From contig NZ_CP077093.1 of NCBI RefSeq assembly GCF_014268755.2, forward strand, positions 744,001-808,000: 64,000 nt of DNA, read 5' to 3'. A model generated the notes under the pieces. It searched no databases. It was not told the DNA's origin and saw nothing but the letters and a program-made list of their open reading frames with translations. This document shows, one piece after another, positions 41,727-52,078 of this stretch. Position 1 is the stretch's first letter; every line of letters starts with the position of its first letter. The stretch comes from Pseudomonas vanderleydeniana. Lineage in GTDB: Bacteria; Pseudomonadota; Gammaproteobacteria; Pseudomonadales; Pseudomonadaceae. A program made the position numbers and the translations under genes.

Positions 41727-43004
41727 ATGAATAGAACTCTCTACACCTTGCTGTTTCATCTGGGGCTGCCACTGGTGGCGGTGCGTCTATGGCTGCGGGC
41801 GCGCAAGGCGCCGGCCTATGCCCGACGGGTCGCCGAACGGTTTGCCCGTGGCCTGCCGCCGATGCGCCCGGACGGCATCTGGGTGCATGCGGTTTCGGTG
41901 GGCGAGAGCATTGCCGCCGCGCCGATGATCCGGGCGTTGCTGGCGCAGCACCCCGGCTTGCCGATCACTTTGACCTGCATGACCCCGACCGGCTCGGAGC
42001 GGATCCAGGCCATGTTCGCCAACGAGCCGCGGATCCAGCACTGCTACCTGCCCTACGACCTGCCCTGGGCGGCCGCGCGTTTCCTCGACACGGTGCGCCC
42101 GCGGCTGGCGGTGATCATGGAAACCGAACTGTGGCCCAACCATATCCACCAGTGTGCCCTGCGTGGGATTCCGGTGGCGCTGGCCAATGCGCGGCTGTCG
42201 GCCCGCTCGGCCAGGGGCTATGCGCGGTTTGCCCGGCTGACCCGGCCAATGCTCGAGGAAATGAGCCTGATCGCGGTGCAGACCGAGGTCGAGGCCGAGC
42301 GTTTCCGGCAGTTGGGCGCACGGGCCGAGTCGGTCCAGGTCACCGGTTCGATCAAGTTCGACCTGACCATCGACCCGCAACTACAGGTACGTGCGACCGA
42401 GTTGCGTGAGCAGTGGCAGGCCCGGCAGCGTCCGGTGTGGATTGCCGCGAGTACCCACGAGGGCGAGGACGAAGTGGTTCTGGCGGCGCATCGGCAACTG
42501 CTGGGCAACTACCCGGATGCCCTGCTGATTCTGGTGCCGCGTCATCCGGAGCGTTTCAACGGTGTTTTCGAGCTCTGCCGCCAGCAGGGTTTCCCGACGG
42601 TCCGGCGTTCGACCGGGCAGCCGGTCGGTGCGACGGATTCGGTTTTGCTCGGCGACACCATGGGTGAATTACTGTTTCTCTACGCCCTGGCCGACAGTGC
42701 CTTCGTCGGCGGCAGCCTGGTGCCCAATGGCGGGCACAACCTGCTGGAGCCGGCGGCCCTGTGCAAGCCGGTCCTGAGCGGGCCGCACCTGTTCAACTTC
42801 CTCGAGATCGCCGCATTGATGCGTGAGGCGGGTGCGTTGCAGGAAGTCGATGATGCCGAGGGTCTGGCGGTGGCGGTGCGCAGCCTGTTCGAACTGCCCC
42901 AGGATGCTCGCCGGATGGGCGAGGCTGGGCTGAAGGTGATGCAGGCCAACCAGGGCGCCTTGCAGCGCCTGCTGGATGGGCTGGGGCGTCTGCTGGCACG
43001 CTGA
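41727..43004 (+). CDS. waaA: 3-deoxy-D-manno-octulosonic acid (Kdo) transferase
   Basis: 425 residues. A single N-terminal hydrophobic segment (about 5-24) anchors it to the inner membrane. The catalytic glutamate is E60 in VHAVSVGES, and LVPNGGHNLLEPAALCKP marks the donor domain of this GT30 family. It transfers Kdo residues from CMP-Kdo to the lipid A precursor. The start ATG 41727 follows the LysR gene closely; no strong ribosome site is visible. The frame stays open upstream inside the LysR gene, but those residues are not WaaA-like. A repeat element follows the stop. Confidence 0.94.
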   Translation: MNRTLYTLLFHLGLPLVAVRLWLRARKAPAYARRVAERFARGLPPMRPDGIWVHAVSVGESIAAAPMIRALLAQHPGLPITLTCMTPTGSERIQAMFANEPRIQHCYLPYDLPWAAARFLDTVRPRLAVIMETELWPNHIHQCALRGIPVALANARLSARSARGYARFARLTRPMLEEMSLIAVQTEVEAERFRQLGARAESVQVTGSIKFDLTIDPQLQVRATELREQWQARQRPVWIAASTHEGEDEVVLAAHRQLLGNYPDALLILVPRHPERFNGVFELCRQQGFPTVRRSTGQPVGATDSVLLGDTMGELLFLYALADSAFVGGSLVPNGGHNLLEPAALCKPVLSGPHLFNFLEIAALMREAGALQEVDDAEGLAVAVRSLFELPQDARRMGEAGLKVMQANQGALQRLLDGLGRLLAR

Positions 43005-43016
43005 GCCCTGTCGCTT

Positions 43017-43123
43017 GATCGTTCCCACGCTCCGCGTGGGAATGCAGCCGGTGACGCTCGGCGTCAAAGGGGCTGACGCGGAGCGTCTTGGGAGGCATTC
43101 CCACGGGGACCGTGGGAACGATC
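43017..43123. repeat. Dispersed Pseudomonas inverted repeat between waaA and the TolC-type gene
   Basis: Outer arms GATCGTTCCCACG (43017-43029) and CGTGGGAACGATC (43111-43123) are perfect complements. Inside each arm is a further copy of the CCCACG/CGTGGG stem (43024-43040 and 43099-43116), and GACGCTCGGCGTC and GACGCGGAGCGTC lie in the centre. The TTCCCACGCTCCGCGTGGGAA type of sequence is, from memory, a frequent intergenic element of fluorescent pseudomonads. It lies between convergent genes. Confidence 0.7.
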
Positions 43124-43128
43124 GGGGG

Positions 43129-44568
43129 CTAGCGCTCCGACGGCGTCTTGAGGTTGGCCGACGCGGCTTTCGCCAGGTCCGGCGGCAGGAAGTCCTTGTC
43201 CGGGTTGTAGTCGGCCTTCAGGTAGCGCGCCAGGGCGCTCAGGTCGTCCGGGCTCAAGGTGCCCGCCGCCTGCTTCAGGCGCAGGTTGTCGAGGATGTAG
43301 TCGTAGCGGGTGTTGTTGTAGTCGCGCACCGAGGTGTACAGCTGGCGCTGGGCATCGAGCACGTCGACGATATTGCGCGTTCCCACCTGATAGCCGATCT
43401 CGGTCGCCTCCAGCGCACTCTGGTTGGAGATGATCGACTGCTTGCGCGCCTGTACCTGTTCCACATCGGTGTTCACCGCGCGGTGCAGGTTGCGGGTGTT
43501 TTCCACCACCTGGCGACGCAGGCCTTCTCGCTGCTGTTCGGTCTGGCTCAGGCGTGAATAGGACTCACGCACCTGCGAGCTGGTCAGGCCGCCGCTGTAC
43601 AGCGGGATGTTCAGTTGCAGGCCGACGGTGGTCTGCTTCACCGGGCCGCCATAGTTCTGGCCCAGGGTGTTGGGGTTGGTCAGGCCGAAACCGTCGTTGT
43701 CGCCGGCCTGGTACTGGGCCACGGCATCGAGGGTCGGAGCATGGCCGGCCTTGCGCTGCTTGAGAGTTTCCTCGGCGGCGCTGACCGCGTAGTTGCTCGC
43801 CAGCAGATTCAGGTTCTGTTTGGCGGCGGTATCGACCCAGGCCTTGGCGTCATTCGGCGTCGGGGCCAGCACTGGCAGGCTATGGACGATGCCCTGAATC
43901 GAGTTGTACTGGCGATTGGTCAGGGTGATCAGCGCTTCGAACGCATCCTCGACCTGGCGTTGCGCGGCGATGCGGTTGGCCCGCGCGGTGTCGTAGCTGG
44001 CCTGGGATTGCAGGACGTCGGTCTTGTCCGACAGGCCGACATCGAAGCGTTCGTTGGACTGGTCCAGCTGGCGCTTGAAGGCCGCTTCCTCGGCCTTGGT
44101 CGAGGCCAGGGTGTCCTGGGCGCGCAGTACCGCGAAGTAGCGTTCGGCGCTCTGCAGAATCAGGTTCTGCTCGGTGGCCGAGAGTTGCAGTGCCGCCTGC
44201 TCGTTGACGTCCTTGGCCGCCTGGAACTGGAACCAGCGGTCGGCGCGGAAGATCGGTTGGCTCAGGGTGGCCTGGTAGACGTTGGCGCTACGGTTGGTGG
44301 TGACCGAGGGGCGGTCGATCGACGTGCGCACGTTGTTGCTGCTGGCACCGGCCGACAGGTTCGGTAGCAGCCCGGCACGGGCCTGGGGCACCACTTCCTT
44401 GCGTGCGTCGTAGTCGGCGCGAGCGGCGGCCAGGTCGGCGTTGTTGTCCAGGGCTTCCTGGTAGACGCTGACCAGGTCGGTCCTGGTCGACAGAGGGGCT
44501 TCAGCTGCCCAGACCAGTCCGTTGGTCGCACAAGACACGGCCAGGGCCAGTGATAATTTGCGCAGCAT
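43129..44568 (-). CDS. TolC-family outer-membrane channel
   Basis: 479 residues. A signal peptide LRKLSLALAVSCATNGLVWA is followed by two OEP repeats rich in heptad coiled-coil (QEALDNNADLAAARADYDAR at the start). The second half includes GVRESYSRLSQTEQQREGLR-like helical repeats near residue 340. It is the outer-membrane exit duct of type I secretion or RND efflux systems. P. aeruginosa has OpmH (PA4974) at this position. The ATG at 44568 has AGGA eight bases upstream. It is divergent from thiC across a 444-base gap. No inner-membrane partner is encoded nearby. Confidence 0.92.
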   Translation of the reverse strand: MLRKLSLALAVSCATNGLVWAAEAPLSTRTDLVSVYQEALDNNADLAAARADYDARKEVVPQARAGLLPNLSAGASSNNVRTSIDRPSVTTNRSANVYQATLSQPIFRADRWFQFQAAKDVNEQAALQLSATEQNLILQSAERYFAVLRAQDTLASTKAEEAAFKRQLDQSNERFDVGLSDKTDVLQSQASYDTARANRIAAQRQVEDAFEALITLTNRQYNSIQGIVHSLPVLAPTPNDAKAWVDTAAKQNLNLLASNYAVSAAEETLKQRKAGHAPTLDAVAQYQAGDNDGFGLTNPNTLGQNYGGPVKQTTVGLQLNIPLYSGGLTSSQVRESYSRLSQTEQQREGLRRQVVENTRNLHRAVNTDVEQVQARKQSIISNQSALEATEIGYQVGTRNIVDVLDAQRQLYTSVRDYNNTRYDYILDNLRLKQAAGTLSPDDLSALARYLKADYNPDKDFLPPDLAKAASANLKTPSER

Positions 44569-44746
44569 GAGGCAATCCTTGGAGTAAATATGATGATGGT
44601 AATTTGGTCGCCGAGCCTAATTTGCCAGGTGCTCAGCGTCAAGCCGTAGGCGAGTGTAGTTGTCGACGGGATTCGCAACAATCCTGCATATCGGCCATTT
44701 ATCCAGACGAATGCGAGGGTGGTGGCGTTATGTCGCAGTCTTGGTC

Positions 44747-44752
44747 TACACT
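44747..44752 (+). promoter_or_regulatory. Candidate -10 of the thiC promoter
   Basis: TACACT lies nine bases before the predicted 5' edge of the TPP riboswitch, where the thiC transcript should begin. No good -35 is seen 17 bases upstream (GGCGTT). Confidence 0.3.
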
Positions 44753-44760
44753 CGGCGTGT

Positions 44761-46902
<2,142 letters not shown>

Positions 46903-46915
46903 CCTGAGCCTGACG

Positions 46916-47066
46916 CCTGTGGCGAGCGGGCTTGTCGGGACGCCGCACCGCCGCTCTCGACTGCGAAGCAGTCGTGAAACGGACAACCCGGCGTATCTGA
47001 TGCGCCGGGTTGCCTGGTTTCAGGGGCGTTTCACGCCCCAGCGCGGGCAAGCCCGCTCGCCACAGG
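46916..47066. repeat. Inverted REP-type pair between thiC and cytX
   Basis: CCTGTGGCGAGCGGGCTTG (46916-46934) and its exact reverse complement (47048-47066) flank about 110 bases containing two smaller hairpins (GACTGCGAAGCAGTC 46959-46973; GGGGCGTTTCACGCCCC 47025-47041). The arm differs from the pair at 4113 by GAGCGGGC in place of GAGGGGGC, so it belongs to a sister family. Confidence 0.8.
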
Positions 47067-47093
47067 TCCGTTTACATTTGCGCTTCTCTTGAG

Positions 47094-48392
47094 ATGACAC
47101 CCTTGAAGACTCCCAGCACTTATTCTCCCGACCTCGCCGTGCCGCTCGACAAGCGCGTGTTCGGCGCGCGCGATCTGTTTTCCCTGTGGTTCTCCCTCGG
47201 TGTCGGCCTGATGGTGCTGCAGACCGGCGCCCTGTTGGCTCCGGGCCTGGGGCTGTCCGGCTCGCTGCTGGCGATCCTGCTTGGCACGGCGGTTGGCGTG
47301 CTGCTGCTGGCCGCTGCCGGCGTCATTGGCAGCGACACCGGCCTGGCCGCCATGGCCGCGCTGAAGTTGAGTCTCGGCCGCTATGGGGCGAGCCTTCCAG
47401 CGGTCCTCAACCTGCTGCAACTGGTGGGCTGGGGCGCCTTCGAAATCATCGTCATGCGTGATGCCGCCAGCCTGCTCGGCGGCCGGGCGTTCGGCGAGGG
47501 CAGTGCATTGGCCAATCCGCTGCTCTGGACCCTGCTGTTCGGGGCGTTGGCGACTCTGCTGGCGGTCAGCGGCCCGTTGACCTTCGTGCGCAGGATCCTG
47601 CGCAAGTGGGGCATCTGGCTGCTGCTGGCGGCATGCCTGTGGCTGACCTGGAACCTGTTCGCCAAGGCTGACCTGGCTGCGCTGTGGGCCCAGGCGGGGG
47701 ATGGTTCGATGACGTTCGCCGTGGGCTTCGACATCGCGATCGCCATGCCGCTGTCCTGGCTGCCGCTGATCGCCGACTACTCCCGCTTCGGCAAGCGCGC
47801 GCAGGGGGTGTTCGGTGGTACCGCACTGGGCTTCTTCATCGGCAACCTATGGCTGATGAGCCTTGGCGTGGCCTACACCCTGGCCTTCGCGCCGAGTGGC
47901 GAGGTCAATGCGCTGCTGCTGGCCCTGGCGGGTGCGGGGCTGGGTATCCCGTTGCTGCTGATCCTGCTCGACGAGTCGGAGAATGCTTTCGCCGACATCC
48001 ATTCGGCAGCGGTTTCCAGTGGCATCCTGTTGCCGCTGAAAGTCGAGCAACTGGCCCTGGGCATCGGCGTGATCTGCACCCTGATCGCCTGCTTCGCACC
48101 CTTGGCGCAGTACCAGAACTTCCTGCTGCTGATCGGTTCGGTGTTCGCGCCACTGTTCGGCGTGGTGCTGGCCGATCACTTCATCCTGAGCCGGCGCGGT
48201 ACCCGGAGCGGGCAGTCAGCCCTGCGCTGGTCGGCACTGCTGGCCTGGCTGGGCGGCGTTGCCACCTATCACCTGCTGGCCAGTTTCCATCCGGAGCTCG
48301 GTGCGACCCTGCCGTCGCTGCTGCTGGCAGGGTTGCTGCAACTGCTGCTGGGCAAGATCTTCACTTGCGGACGGGAAACCGCTCGGGCTTGA
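47094..48392 (+). CDS. cytX: Putative hydroxymethylpyrimidine transporter CytX (NCS1 family)
   Basis: 432 residues with about twelve membrane helices. The N-terminal block PLDKRVFGARDLFSLWFSLGVG is the NCS1 substrate-domain start, and helix 6-like SWLPLIADYSRFGKRAQGVFGG is conserved among cytosine/HMP carriers. CytX is a thiamine-associated member predicted by genome context to import hydroxymethylpyrimidine. Its place next to thiC supports that over cytosine transport. The ATG at 47094 is chosen because codons upstream fall within the repeat. The last 32 bases overlap the end of the convergent lipoprotein gene. Confidence 0.82.
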   Translation: MTPLKTPSTYSPDLAVPLDKRVFGARDLFSLWFSLGVGLMVLQTGALLAPGLGLSGSLLAILLGTAVGVLLLAAAGVIGSDTGLAAMAALKLSLGRYGASLPAVLNLLQLVGWGAFEIIVMRDAASLLGGRAFGEGSALANPLLWTLLFGALATLLAVSGPLTFVRRILRKWGIWLLLAACLWLTWNLFAKADLAALWAQAGDGSMTFAVGFDIAIAMPLSWLPLIADYSRFGKRAQGVFGGTALGFFIGNLWLMSLGVAYTLAFAPSGEVNALLLALAGAGLGIPLLLILLDESENAFADIHSAAVSSGILLPLKVEQLALGIGVICTLIACFAPLAQYQNFLLLIGSVFAPLFGVVLADHFILSRRGTRSGQSALRWSALLAWLGGVATYHLLASFHPELGATLPSLLLAGLLQLLLGKIFTCGRETARA

Positions 48393-49092
48393 GGATGCCG
48401 TTGAGGCGCGAGTAGTCGACCTTCAGGTCGATCAGGCCCATGGCGTAGGGGGCGATGGTCGTCACGTTGTACTTGAGCAGCACACCGTCGCTGGTCAGGG
48501 CGACGTTCGGGGTGGTCTGGAAGGGCCAGGTGCGAACGAAGTCCTGGTCGGCGCGGTTGCCGATCTGCCAGCTGTTGTGGGCGACCTTGACCAGCTTCCA
48601 GAAGGCCTCCTCCTGGCCCGGCAGCAGCATGTCCTGCAGGGTCAGGGCCTTGTGCTCGGTGCGTGACCAGTTGATGAAGCCACGCTCCGGCGTGCCCTGG
48701 GGGGTGCCATTGTCCAGGTAGCTGACCAGCTCGATGATCACCAAGCCGTCATGCTGCTCGAGTACCTTGGCTTGCAGGTAACTGCCCTGGCGGCTGGCGG
48801 AAGTGGCGAGGAACTGGTCCTGGTAGGCCTTGAGCGAGGTCGGCAATGGCGTGACGTGGGTCATCTGCAGCAGGCGGCGTTCGATCAGGCTGTCCAGTTG
48901 CGGTTCGTCCGGGAAGTGCACCGTATCGATGTTCACCAGCGGGCAATCCGGATCGTTGCAGCCCGGCTTGACCTGTTCCCAGGCATCGCGCTTGAGCTCC
49001 AGCGGCTTCTGCGTGGCGGGTTGGAACAGGCTCTGGCAGGCGCCCAGGGTCAGGGCGATGCAGGTCAGCGAGGCGATTTTTGAAAACGACAT
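48361..49092 (-). CDS. DUF3298/RsiV-family lipoprotein
   Basis: 243 residues. A lipoprotein signal MSFSKIASLTCIALTLGAC places the lipidated cysteine at C19. The mature part contains the DUF3298 region (FINWSRTEHKALTLQDMLLPG, then LLKYNVTTIAPYAMGLIDL), also found in the anti-sigma factor RsiV. No membrane-spanning anti-sigma part is present, so it is probably an envelope-facing lipoprotein of unknown role. Residue after the Cys is Gln, not Asp, so outer-membrane sorting is expected. It overlaps cytX tail to tail by 32 bases and is divergent from nudF (209-base gap with no clear motif). Equivalent to PA4972. Confidence 0.82.
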   Translation of the reverse strand: MSFSKIASLTCIALTLGACQSLFQPATQKPLELKRDAWEQVKPGCNDPDCPLVNIDTVHFPDEPQLDSLIERRLLQMTHVTPLPTSLKAYQDQFLATSASRQGSYLQAKVLEQHDGLVIIELVSYLDNGTPQGTPERGFINWSRTEHKALTLQDMLLPGQEEAFWKLVKVAHNSWQIGNRADQDFVRTWPFQTTPNVALTSDGVLLKYNVTTIAPYAMGLIDLKVDYSRLNGILKPERFPVRK

Positions 49093-49301
49093 GTACGTCC
49101 TTCGTCAGCGAAAGATAGGCCAGGGAGATCGTGCTTTGACTGTCAGCGGCGGACTCGGTTCGCCACTACGCTAATTAGAGTAGGTTTCGGTGGCAGCCGT
49201 CCATCCCGGCGATGGGAAAGTGGCTGCATCAGCGGGTGTCGGCGCGTTAGGATGGCGCGAAGTCGAGGAGGAGCCTCGCCGCTACAGCCAAGAGGACCAG
49301 C

Positions 49302-49919
49302 ATGACCGACATCAGCAAATCCAGTCCGACCCGGGTCGAGATCATCCGGCGGGAGAACTGTTTCAAGGGGTTCTACCGGCTCGATCGCCTGCACCTGCGC
49401 CACGAGCTGTTCGCCGGTGGCATGGGCAAGGAAATCAATCGCGAGGTGTTCGTGCGCCATGACGCGGTATGCGTCCTGCCCTACGATGCCCGGCGCGACG
49501 AAGTGGTGCTGCTGGAGCAGTTCCGGGTCGGAGCCATGGACAAGACCGACAATCCGTGGATGGTCGAACTGGTGGCCGGCCTGATCGACAAGGCCGAGCA
49601 GCCGGAGGAGGTTGCCCGGCGCGAGGCGCAGGAGGAGGCTGACCTGGATCTGCAGGCGCTCTGGCCGATCACCCGCTACTTCCCGTCGCCTGGCGGCAGC
49701 AACGAACTCGTTCATCTGTACCTGGGACGCTGCGACACCCAGGGCGCCGGTGGCCTGTACGGGCTGGTGGAGGAAAGCGAGGACATCCGCGCGACGGTCT
49801 GGGCCTTCGATGATGCCCTGCAGGCGGTGCGCGACGGGCGGATCATCAATGCGGCCTCGATCATTGCCTTGCAGTGGCTGGCATTGAATCGTGCCGAAGT
49901 GAGGGGTTTATGGTCGTGA
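49302..49919 (+). CDS. nudF: ADP-ribose diphosphatase (Nudix)
   Basis: 205 residues. The Nudix box runs from G93 (GLIDKAEQPEEVARREAQEE) with the catalytic REAQEE at 107-112, and the typical NPWMVELVAG precedes it. It hydrolyses ADP-ribose to AMP and ribose-5-phosphate. AGAGGA lies upstream of the ATG. It heads a short operon with the DUF1249 gene (ten-base overlap), followed by cpdA and yqiA. The same order, PA4971 to PA4968 in P. aeruginosa, resembles the E. coli nudF-yqiB-cpdA-yqiA-parE cluster. Confidence 0.94.
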   Translation: MTDISKSSPTRVEIIRRENCFKGFYRLDRLHLRHELFAGGMGKEINREVFVRHDAVCVLPYDARRDEVVLLEQFRVGAMDKTDNPWMVELVAGLIDKAEQPEEVARREAQEEADLDLQALWPITRYFPSPGGSNELVHLYLGRCDTQGAGGLYGLVEESEDIRATVWAFDDALQAVRDGRIINAASIIALQWLALNRAEVRGLWS

Positions 49920-50362
49920 GTCTGTTGCGCGAGCGTTATCGGGTCGACCTGGCCGGGCTGCAGGCAGCCTGCGAGGCGAACTATGCCCGGCTCATGCGCT
50001 TGTTGCCCGAGATGCGCAACCAGCAGCGCTCGCGCCGGATTGCCGTGACCCAGGGCGACCAGATGCTCGGGGTGCTGGCCCTGGAGGTGTTGCAGGACTG
50101 CCCCTACACCACCACCCTGCTGGTCCGCCAGGAGCACAGCCTGCCGTGGTTGCCGGTGCCGGAGTTGCAGGTGCAGGTCTACCACGATGCGCGCATGGCC
50201 GAGGTGATCAGCGCCGAGCATGCGCGGCGCTTTCGCAGCATCTACCCGTACCCGAACGCGGCGATGCACCAGCCGGACGAGAAAGCCCAGCTCAATGTCT
50301 TCCTTGGCGAATGGTTGAGCCATTGCCTGGCCTGCGGCCATGAGTTCGAGGCGGTCCGTTAA
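49910..50362 (+). CDS. DUF1249 family protein (YqiB type)
   Basis: 150 residues from ATG 49910, with GAGGGG four bases upstream. The start lies ten bases inside nudF. It is a soluble protein with the family pattern YARLMRLLPEMRNQQRS and YHDARMAEV, ending with LGEWLSHCLACGH. Its function is unknown. It is constantly linked to nudF and cpdA in gammaproteobacteria, which suggests a role in nucleotide turnover or its control. Confidence 0.88.
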   Translation: MVVSLLRERYRVDLAGLQAACEANYARLMRLLPEMRNQQRSRRIAVTQGDQMLGVLALEVLQDCPYTTTLLVRQEHSLPWLPVPELQVQVYHDARMAEVISAEHARRFRSIYPYPNAAMHQPDEKAQLNVFLGEWLSHCLACGHEFEAVR

Positions 50363-50503
50363 GCAAGTTGTATCCGGCTAAATGTGAACTGTGCCCGTTT
50401 CCGCCATTTCCTCTTTGCAAGTTCCCTGACCATAATTGCGCGCAACACGGTTTTGAACGAATCGGTCAAAAACTGTCCAGCCAGCAATTTCCGGGAGAGC
50501 GCC

Positions 50504-51322
50504 TTGTCGAGCGTAGCCACTCAATCGACCACCACGGATTCGGTGCTGTTGGTCCAACTGTCCGACAGCCACCTGTTTGCCGAGACGGACGGTACCCTGC
50601 TGGGCATGAATACCCGTGACAGCCTGCAACGGGTGATCGACTGTGTCCTGGCCGAGCAGCCACGGATCGACCTGGTGCTGGCCAGCGGCGACCTGTCCCA
50701 GGACGGTACGCTGGAGTCCTACCAGTGCTTTCGCCAGATGAGCGGGCGCATCTCGGCGCCAGCGCGCTGGTTTCCCGGCAACCATGACGAATTGCGCGAA
50801 ATGGCCGAGGCGGCCGCCGGCAGCGACCTGCTGGAGCCGGTGGTGGATATCGGCAATTGGCGGGTGATACTGCTGGACTCCGCCGTGCCGGGCTCGGTGC
50901 CGGGGTTCCTGCAGGATGAGCAGTTGCAATTGCTCGAACGCGCCCTCGGCGAGGCGCCGGAGCGACATCACCTGGTCTGCTTCCACCATCATCCGGTGTC
51001 GATCCAGTGCGCCTGGATGGAGCCGATCGGCCTGCGCAACCCGCAGGCGCTGTTCGCCGTGCTGGAGCGTTTTCCCCAGGCACGGGCCCTGCTCTGGGGG
51101 CATATCCACCAGGAGTTCGACCGGCAGCACGAGGGGCTGCGCCTGCTGGCGTCGCCTTCGACCTGCATCCAGTTCGCTCCGGGCAGCGAAGACTTCAAGC
51201 TCGATGACAAGGCCCCTGGCTATCGCTGGTTGCGCCTGCACCCGGATGGTCGGCTGGAGACGGGCGTGTCGCGGGTCCAGGGTTTCGAGTCCACCGTCGA
51301 TCTCGGCGGCACGGGTTACTGA
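50504..51322 (+). CDS. cpdA: 3',5'-cyclic AMP phosphodiesterase
   Basis: 272 residues from TTG 50504, supported by GGGAGAG six to eight bases upstream. The frame is open to 50384 but lacks a ribosome site there. Calcineurin-like metal motifs are D21-S-H23, G-D63, GNHDE (92-96), CFHHHPVS and GHIHQEFD. It hydrolyses cAMP and thereby tunes Vfr/Crp-dependent genes. In P. aeruginosa the orthologue (PA4969) sets intracellular cAMP. The TTG start may keep synthesis low. Confidence 0.93.
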   Translation: MSSVATQSTTTDSVLLVQLSDSHLFAETDGTLLGMNTRDSLQRVIDCVLAEQPRIDLVLASGDLSQDGTLESYQCFRQMSGRISAPARWFPGNHDELREMAEAAAGSDLLEPVVDIGNWRVILLDSAVPGSVPGFLQDEQLQLLERALGEAPERHHLVCFHHHPVSIQCAWMEPIGLRNPQALFAVLERFPQARALLWGHIHQEFDRQHEGLRLLASPSTCIQFAPGSEDFKLDDKAPGYRWLRLHPDGRLETGVSRVQGFESTVDLGGTGY

Positions 51323-51430
51323 ACTTCCCCAATATCGGTAGGAAATATCTCAGGACGAGTCATGGCCTCGGACTCAGGCTAAACTGCGCGTCTTTGCCCG
51401 CGCGGTGCCTGGCGCCTGGAGAGCGATGAC

Positions 51431-52039
51431 ATGTCCGGTTCGATCCTGTATATCCACGGTTTCAACAGCTCGCCCGAGTCGAAGAAGGCCACCCAGCTGG
51501 TTTCGGTGATGGCGAATCTGGGGCTGGGCGACCAACTGCGGGTGCCGGCCCTGCACCATCATCCACGCCAGGCAATGGCCCAGTTGGAGGCCGCGATCGC
51601 CGAGCTCGGTCGCCCGCTGCTGGTCGGCAGCTCGCTCGGCGGCTACTATGCGACTCACCTGGCCGAGCGCCATGGCCTGAAAGCCCTGCTGGTCAACCCG
51701 GCGGTCAGCCCGCACCGGATGTTCGACGGCTTTCTCGGCCCGCAGCAGAACCTCTACAGCGGCGAAACCTGGGAGCTGACCCTGGACCATGTGACGGCCC
51801 TGGCCGCCCTGGAAGTACCGCCGCCCCAGGATCCGCAACGTTTTCAGGTGTGGTTGCAAACGGCCGATGAAACCCTTGATTATCGCGCCGCGCAGCAGTA
51901 TTACCGGGCATGCGCCTTGCGCATCCAGGCGGGCGGCGATCATGGTTTCCAGGGTTTTGCCCGACAATTGCCGGCGTTGCTCAGTTTTGCCGGTATCGCG
52001 GCCGATAAGTACCAATCGATCGATTTCTCTGCACTTTGA
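51431..52039 (+). CDS. yqiA: YqiA-type alpha/beta-hydrolase (esterase)
   Basis: 202 residues. The alpha/beta-hydrolase begins with ILYIHGFNSSPESKKA (oxyanion region); the nucleophile Ser is in VGSSLGGYYA, Asp in QTADETLDY and His in GGDHGFQGF. The family consists of small esterases active on acyl-CoA and short esters; the natural substrate is unknown. It is placed 39 bases before parE, as in E. coli, and is likely co-transcribed with it. Confidence 0.9.
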   Translation: MSGSILYIHGFNSSPESKKATQLVSVMANLGLGDQLRVPALHHHPRQAMAQLEAAIAELGRPLLVGSSLGGYYATHLAERHGLKALLVNPAVSPHRMFDGFLGPQQNLYSGETWELTLDHVTALAALEVPPPQDPQRFQVWLQTADETLDYRAAQQYYRACALRIQAGGDHGFQGFARQLPALLSFAGIAADKYQSIDFSAL

Positions 52040-52078
52040 GAATGACCCCCATTCATAGACGACTGATGAAGAGACCCC

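Noticed and set aside
40310..41728. A long minus-strand extension upstream of the FAD oxidoreductase, across emrE and the LysR gene.
   Set aside because: It is antisense to well-supported genes. The FAD-binding N-terminus begins at 40309.
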